Assembly: GCA_963969365.1 (NCBI GenBank)
Contig: OZ017755.1
Span: forward strand, 992,001-1,056,000
Reading direction: 5' to 3'
Source of the DNA: Asterochloris sp. CNOR1
Lineage: Eukaryota > Chlorophyta > Trebouxiophyceae > Trebouxiales > Trebouxiaceae
DNA length: 64,000 nucleotides
The notes beneath the pieces are model-generated. The model worked only from the letters and a program-made list of their open reading frames with translations. It ran no database searches and was not told where the DNA came from. Shown piece by piece: positions 11,801 to 24,418 of this stretch. Both the position numbers and the translations under genes were made by a program. Positions within the stretch are counted from its first letter, which is position 1; every line of letters starts with the position of its first letter.

Positions 11801-14800
11801 AGCCGCCCCTCTTGATTTCAGCTCACCTGTTTGGCGCTACAGCCCATGCAGTTCACTCAGCAGCTGATGAGTGCTGTCTAGTGCATCACAGCAGGCAAGA
11901 ACCACCACAGCCGCTGCACGCCAGCTCCAGACATGGCACTTTGGCTGAGCTAGCTGCCCTGAGCTGCCACATAGCAACAGGCGCTTGTCAATTCTGTGGC
12001 GTGCAGTCTCCATGCAGGCCAGCAGAGACCGCTTGTGGCTTCAGCTGGCTTGCTCTTGCCACCCACAACCTCCCTTGCGCAACGTCTTATGAGGACTGCA
12101 ACTGCATGCCAGGTCAAACATTACTGCAGGCAGGCTTCACAGCAGCCTGCAGCTGACTGGCTCCTCAATGTCCACAATCCACTTGGACCTGGCAATCAGC
12201 TGGCATGGCCAATGCTGGGAATGAGGAAGATATACCCGCCACCAAAGCTGACTGACCTGCTCCTCAGCGTCGACCATTTCCTTACACTTGGCAATCAGCT
12301 CCTCCGTGGTGCGCCTGATCAGGGCGACTGCATCCAGTGCCTTGCGCTGCCGAGGCAGGAACTGGGCCAGGGCAGGCACCCGCCACAGGGGCAACACATC
12401 TGTTGCCCGCTGCTCCGTCTCTTTGAGGGCTGTGTATACTGCCTGCAGTGTAACAGGAGCTGTTGCACTGGCAGCATCTGTGACATGTGTGCTGAGCACC
12501 CTGCCTGCAGGCAGGGTCCTTGGCAATGCCTGCCACAGGGACATTTGTGCCATCACCTGCCACAGGGCCTGCACGTCAGCTGCGCACTGCATCTGTGGCC
12601 TCTGGGGCTGTACACACTGCATGAAGACCAGACAAGGTACGAAATGTCAAGTGAGGCCCCTCGCCAGCTGCTTTGTCTCCTTCAGGGCTGTGTGCACTGC
12701 CTGCAGTAAGGCGGTGCAGCGTTGCAGGCACTTGCCACAGGGGGCAGCACATCTGTGGGGCGCAGCGCTGTCCTGCAGCGCTGCATACGTTGCCTGCAGG
12801 CAGCCACGGCAGGGACACTGGCAAAGACAAAATACTGGTCACGCCACCTGTCAAATGGGCAGCCTACACTGTCTGTTCCTGTGATGTGTCAGCATTGCGC
12901 ACTGCCTGCAGGGCAGATCTTAAGTAGCTGTGGCAGGAGGTGTGTCAACTGCGAAGGGCCTGCCAGATGGCCGCCATCCGTTGCAAGCTGTTCAGTCTCC
13001 GTCAGGGTCATGTGTATTGACTTCAGGCAAGCCAGGGTCATAAGTTTGGTCAAAGGGTTGTTGCATGTGCAGACATTCATCTCTGAGCTCGGAGGGGCAC
13101 CAGTGTCAAGGGGAAGCATACGGGTCATGGCAAGAGAAAACATGACAGCCAGCTTGCACCCAGACTCCCTGACAACATGTGGAGCTCTCACAGGAGAATG
13201 TTCCAGACGGGAGCCAGTGTGGGAGCCAGTCTGGGAGCCAGCTGGCAGTGCAGCTTCTCGTGAATCCCCTCAAAATCCTAGGTAACCAACCCATGCCGTC
13301 CAGGGTCAGCTGGCTCAAGCAGGCCTAGGCCCTCAACTCCCTTCTTGGCTCCAATTGGGGCCTGTTCCAGGTGCTGCCACCCAGGCCAACCCTGGGTCGC
13401 CATGAGATTACTGCAGGATAATTACTGCAGCAACCCCAGTCACCCTGAGCCCTTGCACCTGGATGAGCGGACTGTCAGTGTTGAGGGCGTTGAACTCATA
13501 GTTGAACACCGCCTTGCCAATCACATCCAGGGTGAGCTGGCTGAAACAGGCCTCCATGTCGATGCTCTCCCCCGAGTGCCCGGCCCCCTCCAGCTTGCTG
13601 CACAGATGCTGGGCTGAGGGCCCAAACACTCTGTCAATCATGGTGTTGAGGTAGGCCCTGTGCAGGGACGGGCCCACCGCCTTTCGGCGCACCCGCCAGT
13701 GGTCCCCACTGGCCACTGCGAAGCCATCGCCGAAAAGGAACTGGGAGACCTGCAGGGGCAGCAGCAGGCGTGAGCCTTCAGCCCCGGAACACCCAGGCTG
13801 AGCAGGCCTCAAATCACGATAAAAACTGCTTTCCTATAAGCCAGTTAGCAGTACGCGCACAGAGGGTCGTGCAGGCCCAAACTGCGATGGCAAATGTGCT
13901 GGTGATATACTGCACGACCTGATGGGCAGTGTCTGCAGCTAGCAGCCACTGTTCGGGCTGAAAGACATGCAGGCAGTGCTCGGCCGCTGCAGCCTCCCTG
14001 CACCTTGCCCAGAGGAGTGACTGTTGCATGCCTGACCTCTGCCACCAGCCCCTTGTCGTACAGGGGCCTGCTGGGGTTGTCACTGGACCGCAGAACATGC
14101 TTGGCAGCTGCTGGGTCGCTGACCACAAGGAAGCTGGTTACAGGGCCTGTACACAGACAGGAACAAGGGCATCAGCCGCTGAAGGTTGCCAGTCTGCCCG
14201 TGATGGGAGGCCCGCAGCTCTGCTCGGCCTTGCCACCCTTCACACAGAGATACAAGCCCAGACAGAAGAGCTTGCCAAGGGTTGCAGACATAGGTGCAAG
14301 ATCCAGGTCGGGCATGCTACTGGTTTTCAGGTAGAGGTGCAGGGCGCCAGCCCATGAATGAGTGCTGCTCCGTCCAGCAAGGCCAGGTTCATGTGCATAG
14401 AGGACCTGGAAACAATGTAAAGGCACAGGGTGTCATGCAGTGACTGTCACCGGTCCGGCCCTCAAACAGCTGATGCACACAGAGGCAGGATCGCCGCCCT
14501 GCGCCATCCCCACACATGACAGCCAGTTGGGGCTGCATGGTCTGCATGACTGGGCATCACGACACAGGGTGCCAGCCTGACACAAGTGCTGCTCTGCCCA
14601 GCACAAAGAAAAGAGCAGCCAGGCAGGGCTGCTATATCATGCTGCTCAGCATGGACATGGGGCTTCAGACTGCTGTCATCTGACCTGGTGGCTCCTGCTG
14701 GTCAGGGGACAGGCTGACCCTGCAGTCGGGCTGCAGCCTCAGCACCCAGAGCAGCTGAGCTGTATGCAGCAGGGTTGCAGCCAAAAGCGTGCACCTGTTG

Positions 14801-15552
14801 GCAGGAGGTAGACAGGCCCGGTCTCCTCCATCCACTTGTACAGTGCCCTGAACAGGGCTCCGCCCAGCAAGTCCTGAATGTCCTCCGGCTTGGCATCTGC
14901 CACAGGCACATCCTGCACAGGAAACATGCAACCCAAACTACAGTGTGCTCCAGCTGAGCACTTGGGAGGGCTTGGCATCTGCCACAGGCATGAGGTGTCC
15001 AAACAGTGTGACAAAGAGGTTGCATTGTGCTTTGCAGGATGTGGCTGGCCGGATTCGGTTTGGTCCTCACAATCCTAGGCGACTGGCGAAAAACCACAAG
15101 CCAACAACTGGCCCCTCTCAGGCTGCAGGCTGCAGACAATGCTTGCCTGTCCTGTCATGGCAGCACCAACACAGCACGTCTCACCGATCTGCCTCCCCAC
15201 AGCCTGCCCAGCTGCGTGAGCCAGCCAGGACTTGTGAAAGACTTTCCAGCCCCTGCTGCATCAATGAGCTTTTGTCTGACACTGTCCACAGATTCATTCA
15301 AATCATAGGCCTCCTGCAGAGAGAGCGACTTCGGAGATACATGCCACCTGCTGAGGCACCACAGCAAATGGCCAAGCAGCAGCTTGCCTCATCTTGCTGA
15401 GCTGCTGCCAGCACCTGGCGCTGGGACCTCGTGAGTCTTGCACGCCGGTGCGCAGGCTGCGAGCTTGGTAGCTTCTGTACACGACTGGATCCGCTAGTGC
15501 TAGGGATGCTGGTGACCAAGGTGCCCTGTCTGAAGTAGCCCTGATGAGCCAT
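8847..15552 (-). CDS. CYP97B: Cytochrome P450 CYP97B (carotenoid hydroxylase family), plastid
   Basis: The product is a CYP97B-type P450, a family tied to ring hydroxylation of carotenes in plastids. Exons, in transcript order: 15552-15388, 15313-15185, 14912-14795, 14146-14037, 13749-13459, 12442-12257, 11466-11269, 10318-10156, 9564-9414 and 9096-8847. They sum to 1,761 nt (586 aa) with every junction in phase. Visible motifs are the CYP97B-like DLLGGALF segment near the N-terminus, the I-helix AGHETT, the K-helix ESMR (ExxR), the PERF motif, and the heme loop [10 protein letters not shown] with its Cys ligand. The C-terminal [15 protein letters not shown] is typical of CYP97B. The first exon is rich in Ser, Arg and Gln, like a plastid transit peptide. 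Its junction to exon 2 uses an inferred GC donor at 15387 and is the least certain. Several introns hold decayed copies of neighbouring exon edges. Confidence 0.95.
10966..11200. repeat. Decayed copies of the CYP97B I-helix exon 3' edge inside the next intron
   Basis: The true exon end and donor lie at 11263-11355 in plus-strand view. A diverged copy at about 11071-11150 keeps the GCGCATCTCC core and a segment matching the exon around TCTCATGCC and TGCCACCAGCAT. A shorter copy starts at about 10966 with ACTCACCTTGCGCAT, so it retains a donor-like site, and a fragment lies near 11169. None continues the protein frame. Confidence 0.75.
12594..13030. repeat. Tandem decayed copies of a CYP97B exon 5' edge and acceptor
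   Basis: The intron upstream of exon 12442-12257 contains several diverged copies of that exon's first bases plus its TGCAG acceptor. In plus-strand view the real edge is about 12400-12448. Copies are visible at about 12594-12624, 12660-12710, 12880-12912 and 12980-13026, with a weaker one near 12780. The copy at 12660-12710 is the clearest, sharing the block CAGGGCTGTGTGCACTGCCT with two substitutions. Confidence 0.75.
14965..15003. repeat. Copy of a CYP97B exon 5' region within its upstream intron
   Basis: The segment GGCTTGGCATCTGCCACAGG at 14888-14907 lies in the exon near its acceptor. It recurs exactly at about 14969-14988 in the intron just upstream, after which the two copies diverge. 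This is a recent duplication of the exon edge. Confidence 0.8.
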
Positions 15553-16410
15553 GTTGGCCCTGTGATCACCTATCTAACCTAGTCTGCTTTCAACAGGCTG
15601 GTGTCAGCCTGTAACACTTGTTTGGCATCTTGGCTTGCTCATATACTGCTTATGGCAGGTATGCGTATGCACTCATCTGAGGACCTGCTGCTTCATACCA
15701 AATTTGACCCCGCTGTGTTCAAACAGCACCTACAGTACCACAAAGCAGGAGAACTTGATTTTGCAGGCCAAGGAGACTACATGCATTTTCTCAGGGGCAC
15801 CCTGGGTGACTCTCAGAGGGCGCCCAACAGTGCCGTGCTTGCAGAGTTTAAGTGCCTGCCACTGGCTGTGCATTTGGCAGCCATGGAAGCCAGATCCTAG
15901 GCAAGAGCAGCGAGCTTGTCTGACTGCAGGCCCGTAAGGTGGCCGACAGCGTGCCGCAGGTGCTTTGATATCCCTCTGGCATGTTTGCAACCGCAATGGC
16001 AAATATAAAGGCCAAGGCACAGCAATTGTGGGGGTGACTGCCTGCAGGAGCTGCCCTACAAAATGCTGATGCTTGCTGAGTACTGCTGGGACTTCAGCTC
16101 TCCAGCTTGCAGCCTTGGTCCCTCTTGCAGAGCTGGCAGGCTGTGCTGAGACAGTGTGAGCATGACTAGTTGGCAGAGTTCCCAGTTGGACATCAGGACA
16201 GATGCCCAGCGCCGCCATGAGTGATGTTCACAGCAGATGGTCCAAGCCCTACATGGCCTGCAGCGCCCTGCTGCGGGGCAGAGAATGGCGATGCACACCT
16301 GCTGCATTGAAGAACGATCATCTGTGTGCTGGCACCATGATCCTACAACAAAAATCTCTGATTTTATGGAAATTTATAGCTCATCCAGAAAAAGCCACAA
16401 GCCCTCAGAG
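15553..16410. promoter_or_regulatory. Divergent intergenic region between CYP97B and the MYB gene
   Basis: About 0.86 kb separates the CYP97B start (minus) from the MYB start (plus), so both promoters must lie here. I see no recognisable core elements that I would defend. In-frame ATGs at 16366 and possibly further upstream mean the MYB start could lie further left. Confidence 0.4.
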
Positions 16411-19400
16411 ATGGATACGCTGGAGGACGCACACGCCTCGGAGCCACCTGCTCAGCAGGTTCCCAAGGATCAGACAGCCGGCGAAGACACGACTACCCGC
16501 AAAAGAGGTGGGTGTGCCTTGCAGCGGCCCCTGAGCGGCCCCCCAGGAGTCCATGCGTGCCCGGGGTCCATCATTGGCCATAAAGGACACATCATTGCCC
16601 TTGCACTTTTGTGATGATGCGCACTTGCAAGCAGGGCAGGGGTCAGCAAGTCTGGGGAGCCCTACAGGTGGCATTCTGGCTCAGCCCCTGGCTTGTGGAT
16701 TTCGTTGAGCCGCTGCCAGCCATATCCTGAGCCCGATGAGTCAGGGAACTGCATCACAGGGCGATAAGGCTCAGCAGGGACCTTTTTGCATGGCCGGGGG
16801 TCGTGAGACCAGCAGCATCTGCTGAATTGAGTGCAGAAGGGCTGCAATGAAGCGTTGCCGCCTCTTGAAAGTGCTCGAGGCTGCATAGTTTGCAGAGGCA
16901 CCTGAAGATCACGAAATTTGATGCAAAGCACTGAGAGCGTGTGTCAGCAGGGCTGCAGGCTGGCGGCAAGGGGTACACATCACACCGGGGTTGCTGGCGC
17001 GAGCCAGGGAGGGCGCACAGTCGCATGCTCACTGCGCATTCACCAATGTGGCCCTGGCCATGAGCTCATGGCTCGGCCAATGTGTAAAAGCTCATCTTGG
17101 CCAGAGTTCGCAAGTCCACAGTGTTTGCCCTTCTGTGCAGGTGTGGCCTGGACCCCAGCAGAACACAAGCTCTTCCTGCTTGGCCTTCAGAAGTTGGGCA
17201 AGGTGAGACTGCTGCCCTACCACACAATCACAGCGTGCAGCTAGGTAGCTCAGACAGATAAGCTGTGTGGTGTTCTGGCTTTCCTTTGAAGCACCTGCAG
17301 TCCAGCTGATGGAATCGTTACTTGGGCCGCCTTGTAGGACGAGACCTATGCTGGTGGTCCCCAGGTGGCATCACAGGCTGGGCCACAGACAAACAGCAGA
17401 GCAGCACCTGCAGCTGCCAACAGCTGGTCAAAGGCGCTGCTGGCAAATGCATCTCCACACACAATACTTCAGATCATGTCTGCCTCGGCAGCCGGGCTGT
17501 CTCAACTAGTGTCATTGGGTCCTCGCAGCTGTGCCCCACATGCCGCAGGGCAGTGCAGAGGTTGCTCACAGCAGCTGCCAGCAGGCAGCTTGTCTTGAAG
17601 CAACACCATGACATGAGCCGTCATATGCTGCAGGGCGATTGGAGGGGCATCTCGCGGCATTATGTGACGACGCGCACCCCCACACAGGTGGCCAGCCACG
17701 CCCAGAAGCACTACATGCGCCAGAGCAATGTGCAGAAGCGCAAGCGGCGCAGCTCCCTGTTTGACATGGTGCCAGATGATGACGAGGTCAGTTTGTAGAT
17801 GTATATGTTCATGTGTGGCCAGGTCGGCTTGCACCTGCTGGTGTCTTTGTCTGGCCCCTAAATGCGTTGGTGTTTGACTGTGTACCTGCTGGCAGCAGCT
17901 GTGGTTTCTGCTTTGCTGGGCACTTCTCATGTGCCTGCTGGTAGAGAGAACGCTCCTCAGCATACCTGTAAGTGTGGCGAGCTTAGATCTCATATTGCGC
18001 CCCTGCTGGTGAACCTGGCCTTATATGCCTGGGACTGCAAGCCCGCCCTGTGCAAATCACAAAAAGCTGTCTCGGCTTCCCCTGGCAGCAGCGGCAGCAG
18101 CCGGCTGCCTGAACAAAAATGTCTCCCGTGGTCAGCAAGCGTGCACTGTACCTGTCTGATGCAGGGCCTGGAGCAGACCACCAGCACTCAGCATGGTCCT
18201 GCAGCCACCAGCCAGAACGATGCAGGAGCCACCTCTCAGCAGGCAGGCTTCTCAGGGGGCCAGCAGAGAAGCCGCCGCGGCGCAGGGGGGCTGCCCCCCA
18301 TGTTCCCCGTGCACCAGCAGCAGCAGCAGCAGCTGCTGCAGGCAGCCATGCTGAGCCCCTTTCTGGCGAACTCTGCCGCAGCAGGTAAGAGACTTCGTTT
18401 GGGGCTGAGGGGGGCTCACCCCTACCAGGTGCAGCCTGTCACATGTCCAAGCAGGTGCTCCCATTTATCACAGCAACTGGTCTGTGGCAGTGTGCTCTGA
18501 CCTGCAGCAGGTCCTGGGCGTGTGGCTCTCCCCTGCCACTCAGGCAGCCCCAGCATGCCGGCGCGGCGCGTGTGAGTGAATTGTCTGCCAACATGCTCAT
18601 TGTTCTCCATGCAGGCAACCCCAACATGCTGTTGGCCTATCTCATGGCCGCTGGCAACCCCGCCATGGACCCCGGGCTCATGCATGCGCTCCTGTTCCAG
18701 TCCGCAGCCGCACAGGCCGCGCAGCAGGTGCAGTCTCAGACTTCGGGAGCACATGGCCAGGCACCCGACCAGGGCCTCCTGCAGCTGCAGCAGCTGGGGA
18801 TGCTGGGGGCAGGCATGGGTGGGGCCATGGGTGGAGGCTTTACAGGGCTGCATCACCTGGCGGTGAGTTTTCAGCCCAGCCTAGCATGGGTGAATATGTG
18901 TTTCACTGGGGGCCAGGGGCGTAGCATGCAGTCATCTAGCATCAATGCATCTGCACAGTCCATCGTCATCTTTGGTTGTTGTGAGAGGGAAGACAAGCTT
19001 CGGCATGCTGGACAATGCCATGGCAGGAGGCTGCAGCTGCTTGAGCTGCAAGGGCAAAGGTACCCAAATTCATCTCCACAAGCTCTGAACTCGTGGCATA
19101 GCCGTGGGCCTGCTGTCTAGCTCACTTGGGACTGGGCCATCATGCATTCACTGCTCATTTCGTTATATAGGCTGCCGCTGCTGCCATATTGCATTTGCTT
19201 GCTGGGTGAGAGGACGTACTTGGACTGTGCTGCTGCTCACTACAGGCTCTCTCTGGGCTGGGCCAGCCCACCAACCCTGCTGCCTCAGCTGCGGCTGCCG
19301 CTGCCCTGCTGGCCCAGCAGCAGCAGCAGCAGCGTGCGGCAGCAGCAGCAGCAGCCATGATGTCTCAGGATGCTGCCCGGCGCGATGCTGCCACAGCATA

Positions 19401-21422
19401 CAGCCTGGCACAGGCAGCTGCCTACCATGCGGGGGCAGGGCTGCCAATGTCATACCATGCGTTGGCAGCTGCAGCAGCGTCTTCACGGGCAACTGCAGTA
19501 GGGACATCACAGAGCTCAGAGGTGCCGCTCGCACCTCAGTCAGGTGGGTCTTCAAGACTCTCTCCCAGCCGGGCTCTGCCCAGGCTGACCTGCCGATCTG
19601 CCACTGCGGCATTGCTGTACAGAAAGCATGCTGCCAGTATTGCTGGGCCTTCACTCGCTTGCTACCCAGTAGAGACGTGCCATAGCCTTGCCTGATTCTG
19701 CTATAATGTCTTGCCGCGCATACAGAGCACTCACAGTCTGTCTGCGAAGGGTGCACACCTGTACCTGCCACCCCTCTGGGAGTGCTTGCCTCATATGGGG
19801 ACCTGCGCCTGCAGAGGAGGGCGAGGAGGGCACAGGCAGCGATGCTGCTCCCAGCCTGCCACCAGTGGGTGCCCAAGCTGGTGCCCAGGCCCAGGCAGCG
19901 CGGTCAGTCTCAGGTGGGCTGCCTGCTGCCAACCCCCAACCTGCCATGTATGCCCGTCACATCTCCTGCACAATTTGGCAGCGCGCCCTGCATAGCCAGG
20001 CACGATGCACAATGCTGGTGGCACCCTTGCACTAAGTCAAACACCCGTGGCTCAAATAAGGGTTGTGCTCTGCCTGCAGGTTCTGGCGAATCCCCTGCAT
20101 CAGAGGGACCCCTGCCCGGGAGCGCCTGGCGCACCTGGCATGACAATGTCAATTGCGAGACAGTTGCTGTCAGATCATCTGGCACCCCACAGGTGCAGGC
20201 TGGCATGCTTGGTGGCACAGCATCCCCCAGTGCCCTGCTGGCTGTGGCTCAGACCGCCCAGCAGCAGGAGGACAGCGCTGAGGATGGCAGCAAGGGAGAC
20301 AGGCTGCCAGGGGCGGCAGGGGATGCTGAGACTGGGACTGTGGACAGTCGGGCGGCTGTGCGGACGGCTGGAGGTGGTCAGAGGCTGGAGCACACCCAGC
20401 ATGGCGCTGAGGTGAGAGCTCACCAGGCCACCTTGATCTGTGCTGAGCGGCTGGAGGGTGGCTCGTTGGCTGCTGTGATTCCCGCTGAGCTGCTGTTCTC
20501 GCAAGAGGCAGCGAGAACTGCATATCCACCTGAAGCACATTGCTGGTTGCATGATGCACCGTGGATGATGCTGAAGCTGTTGGGCGCTCAGGCACTGGCT
20601 ATGTTGGGCTCAGCACTTCCCACTTGGAGCCCGCTGGTCTCTTGTGCAGGTCATCCCTCGCCAGGAGGCAGCAGGACCCAAGCCTGGAGGCAGTGCTGAT
20701 GACGCAGCACATGTCTGTCAAGAGCCCTCAGTGCAGCCTGTGGGTACAGACCAGTTTGCTGCCGCCAGCTTTGCCAACGGCAAGCTGGTCCGGCCCACAG
20801 CCACGTGGGCACACGGGTCAGAGGCGCTCCTGCCAGGCCTCACCAGCAGCAGTAACTGGAGTGACAGCACCAAGGGGACCAACGGCAGCATGGGCCACCA
20901 TGGCAGCATGGGAGGCTCGCCTGGAGGGCGAGGCACGGTGCTGTCTGGCGTACACCTGGGCAGCGTGAGTGGCCATCTTGAGGATGCAGGTGAGCTTAGG
21001 GCTTGGCCTCGTGGCTGCCTGGGCTAATGCTTCTGAAGGGCTGCTCAAGTGAAGGGCTGCTCAAGGCTGATGGCTGCCTGAAGCTGCTGACTGCAAATGG
21101 GTTTGAATGGCCTCACGAGCTTGGCTGAGTGTGGTGTGTCTAACTGAGATGGTGGACTCCTGCCTGCAGTGCGCAGCATGCAGCACTGCATCATGCATAT
21201 TACACTGTGACGCCTGTTTGACTGTCTGCACATGAGCTTGGCAGCTGTGCTGATGTTGTGACACCTGCTGTCAGTTAGCCTGGCAGCTTTGCTAAGGTGT
21301 AAGTTCCCTCTGCTGCAGATGCCCCCACGTTCAAGAACTCCCGCCTGACAGACCGTGTTGATGCATTGTCTGGCTGGCACTCATCAGGCATCTCGTGCCA
21401 GCCAACATTGGCCGGCAGCTGA
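16411..21422 (+). CDS. One-repeat MYB transcription factor with SHAQK motif
   Basis: This is a MYB-related DNA-binding protein of the SHAQKYF class (plant CCA1-like / I-box relatives), expected in the nucleus. Exons: 16411-16507, 17141-17202, 17634-17786, 18165-18384, 18615-18862, 19246-19543, 19815-19913, 20080-20411, 20650-20989 and 21319-21422. They total 1,953 nt (650 aa), all in phase. The single MYB repeat spans exons 1-3: RGVAWTPAEHKLFL, then GDWRGISRHYV, then TPTQVASHAQKHYMRQ. The signature is therefore SHAQKHY, not SHAQKYF. It is followed by a basic KRKRR stretch and LFDMV. The remaining 500 residues are low-complexity Gln, Ala, Gly and Ser with polyglutamine and polyalanine runs, typical of an activation region. 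In-frame ATGs upstream (16366) make the exact start uncertain. Targets cannot be told from sequence. Confidence 0.88.
18316..18335 (+). repeat. CAG repeat encoding polyglutamine in the MYB factor
   Basis: There are six CAG units with a flanking CAC codon in exon 18165-18384, encoding a short polyglutamine run. Confidence 0.8.
19313..19357 (+). repeat. CAG/GCA repeat encoding polyglutamine then polyalanine in the MYB factor
   Basis: In exon 19246-19543 the CAG units read first as Gln and then, after CGTGCG, as GCA (Ala). This gives a QQQQQQ-R-AAAAAAA stretch that is likely to vary in length. Confidence 0.8.
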
Positions 21423-21904
21423 TCAGCAGACCATCCAAATCATGCACAGAAGACAACCAGGAGTGCTGAGACACTTATGTGAAAACACCAAGAGGTCCAT
21501 CAGCAAGCACAACTCATCGCTGACTTGTACAGATGTTGCTCTGCTGGCCCTCTGCAAAGCTCAGCCCGCTGCTGGGAGCACTTGAAGCCATGTCGCTGCG
21601 CGCCGGAAGGCCAACTGGCTGCAATACACTGCACTTTCCCTCATTGTGGTGCTCGTTCCCTTTGCCAAATCCCCTGGCGGTTTATGAGTTTGTTGTTTGC
21701 TGTGGTGGCTTATCGTGAATTCCGTGAGTTCTGTTACACAGTACCTAGCAAATATGCACAACCAGATGACAGATGTTGTAGTTGTGCAAGAGCATTCGCT
21801 GGTTCCATGACTCCTGCATAATACTCAGCAATACACGTTTGCACACCATACTAAGGTTGATGTTGTTGTGAGTGACTGCCAAGAAGATAAGCTGAACCAT
21901 AGGC

Positions 21905-24418
21905 ATGCAGCGCTTGGCGCAATTCATGCATGTTGTAAAGCTGTCCATGGACCTTCCTTTAGGCAGATGTGCATGCACCGCCAGGTCATCCGGCCAAGTG
22001 CTTGGTGGCCTCAAAAGCAGGCACTTTGCTGGACTGACCACAGTAGCTCAAAGACTTCATCTCAAAAGGTAAGCTTGTCTCAAAGAGTGGACTGAAGGCG
22101 GAAGCTTGTCAGTTTGCAGCGAGCAATCATGCATTTGTTGCAGGAAGGCAGACGCAGCATGGGCCTGCTGCAGCACAAGGACAGCCGCACAGCCTGCTGC
22201 AGCAAAGACGCTGCTGCCTGAGCAAGGCGAGGCTGCTGGTACGAGCAGCTGCATGTCTACAAGGATTGGCTGGAAGGGCAGCCGCCACATATCATCTTGT
22301 GCAGCACAGTTGCTGCCTGAACAGCACAGGAGTCCAAGGGGATAAGGCTCGCTGCTGCGCAAGAGGGATTTCAGACCGCTGCCACAAGTGCCACCGATTG
22401 GCAGCAATGGCATCCAGCCTGAGCCAGCACACAGGATGCAGCACCTGCACCAACATGATAGGGCGGACTGGTGCAAAGACAGGGATGAGCGCCGTGCTGT
22501 CACTGTGCTGCAGATGCTGCATCAGAGAATCCCGAGCTGGATGATGCCGGTGCTTTTGACACCCAGGAACTGCTGGATGAGGCTGAGGCAGACATGAACC
22601 CAGAGCTTGACACGTCTGGCACTGACTGGTAACACCAAAGGTGGCCCCAGAGCGACCATGTATGTCTGCATGTCTGGGACCTGTCCATTGCTGGGACGAG
22701 CCTGCCTGCACGTTGAGGCCTAGCTAGTGTGGTACCCAGGGCCAGATGGGTTTGCAGCTGACCAGTGGTGCCCCTACAGTGACATGGTTCAAGCTGGCTG
22801 GGGCAGGCCAACATCTGGGCTGCCGTGCCTGTGCCTGCTGATGCTAGGTAGCTGCAAGCCTCTGGCTTCTGCCTCCAGCATGGTGATGTTGCCTCAGCGA
22901 CCACCACTGGCACTGCAGGGGCACACAAGGGCTGCAAGCAGCACAGATGCTGCTGCAGCAACCTCAGTTCGAGCAGCTGGACCTGTTCTCGTTCAAAGCA
23001 ATCCAGAGGAACAAGCGCCTGGACATCCGCCTAGATAAGGTACATAAGGCTGGGCACGTAACTGCCTGTCGTCAGAGATGATGTCAGAAGGATCACAGTC
23101 TTGCCTGCTTGATCGTGACACAGCCTGCATGATGGCGCAGTCTGCTGCAAAGGGCACAGACGCTGGACAGGGTGGTGTCGGCTCTGGCGGCCAGTGGCTG
23201 GAGCGTGGTCTGGGTCTGCAGCTGGCTTCAGTTTCAGGCATGCTGACATGTCCCCGCACAAGCAAGCCAGCTTGATGCAGCTGCCTTTGAGGCAGCTGCG
23301 TTGTTGCAGCCATGTCTTCCTGCATGGGCAGCCCAGGCTGACGTGGCTGACTCGTTCTGCGAGGGTATCAGGTCACCACAGCAGGCTCTCCTGCAGTCCT
23401 GCAGCAGCCTGCAGGCACAGTGGACATAGCTGTATGCCAATTTGTGCTGCAGCTAGATGACCAGTATGGGTCACCCTCCTTGGACGATGTGATCGACTTC
23501 ACACGAGCCCTGGATGCAGAGCTGGAACGCATTTTGGGACCTGACCTGGGTGGCATGGAGCTTGAGGTCTCTTCTGCGGCAAGTTTTGGATCGACATCCT
23601 CTGCCTCTCTGTGGTGATGAGTAACGTTTTTGCAATCTGCTGTTTAGCAGGCTTGCGGAGCATGTGCACTTGAACCCTGATCTGGGCGCTTGTCTGTCAA
23701 CAACAGCAGCAATAGCAAGCATGGGTGCAAGATGCTTCTTCTGTCTTGGGATGCACTGACAGCACTTCCCATTGCGCGCTCCCATGCGGGCATGGGTTGT
23801 CTGATGGACAGTTCATCAAGAAAATGCCCCAATGTGGTGCTCGATCCTGCAGCAGGCTGCGTCACGTTTGGGGCTGAGTGGTCTGCATGCGAATCTACTC
23901 TGTACACATGCTGGTCAACCTGCCAGGTTCTGTGAGTATTGTACAGGCTTCTGAGCCACACAATGCCTGCAGGGGGCTGAGCGCATTGTAAGGCTACCAG
24001 GCGACCTCAAGCGGTTTGCAGAACTCCCCATGCGTGTCTCATTCGTCGATGCCAATGGCAGGCAAGACATTGTATGGCATTAGCAAGAGTTAGGACGGCA
24101 AAAGCCTGCTGCTGTGCTGTTATCCTTTTTCGAGTTGCTAAATGTTGCCTGCAGGACAGACCACAAGATCCTAAAGCTTGTCAGCCTCAGTGAGGACCTT
24201 TCTAGCACTGAATGGCAGCTGGCTGATGTGCGTGCAAACAGAGGTGGGCCTCCCATATTCGACCCTCAAATAATTTTGATTTGCATACAGAAATATGCGA
24301 ATCTTTTCGATATCTTGCAGGGAAGGGCAAAGCCAAGCTGTCCAAGACACAGTTATCAAACAGGTTCAGCTTTGCAACAGCAGCACTGAAGAAAGTCAAC
24401 CTCTATATTGAAGCTTGA
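21905..24418 (+). CDS. RimP-like ribosome maturation factor, plastid
   Basis: The product is a RimP (DUF150) protein. In bacteria RimP helps mature the 30S subunit, and this copy should act in the plastid. Exons: 21905-22068, 22144-22238, 22514-22628, 22919-23039, 23453-23578, 23973-24061, 24155-24243 and 24321-24418. They total 897 nt (298 aa) and close exactly. Residues 1 to about 85 look like a transit peptide (Ser, Thr, Arg, Ala; few acids). An acidic linker follows (DEAEADMNPELD). The RimP core then shows RNKRLDIRLDKL, DDQYGSPSLDDV, ELEVSSAGAER (bacterial VSSPG-like motif with Pro to Ala) and ADVRANRGKGK. Two introns use GC donors: GCG|GCAAGT at 23579 and CAG|GCAAGA at 24062. Both are required to keep frame and family sequence. 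The MYB gene ends 482 bp upstream on the same strand. Confidence 0.88.

Noticed and set aside
18443-19120. Long plus-strand open frame across MYB exon 18615-18862
   Set aside because: It runs through splice sites on both sides; the in-phase exon chain explains it better.
22514-22628. Alternative last exon for the MYB factor
   Set aside because: The phase fits the MYB gene too, and reading on gives a stop, but it splices at GACTG|GTAACA into the RimP exon chain, which closes exactly.
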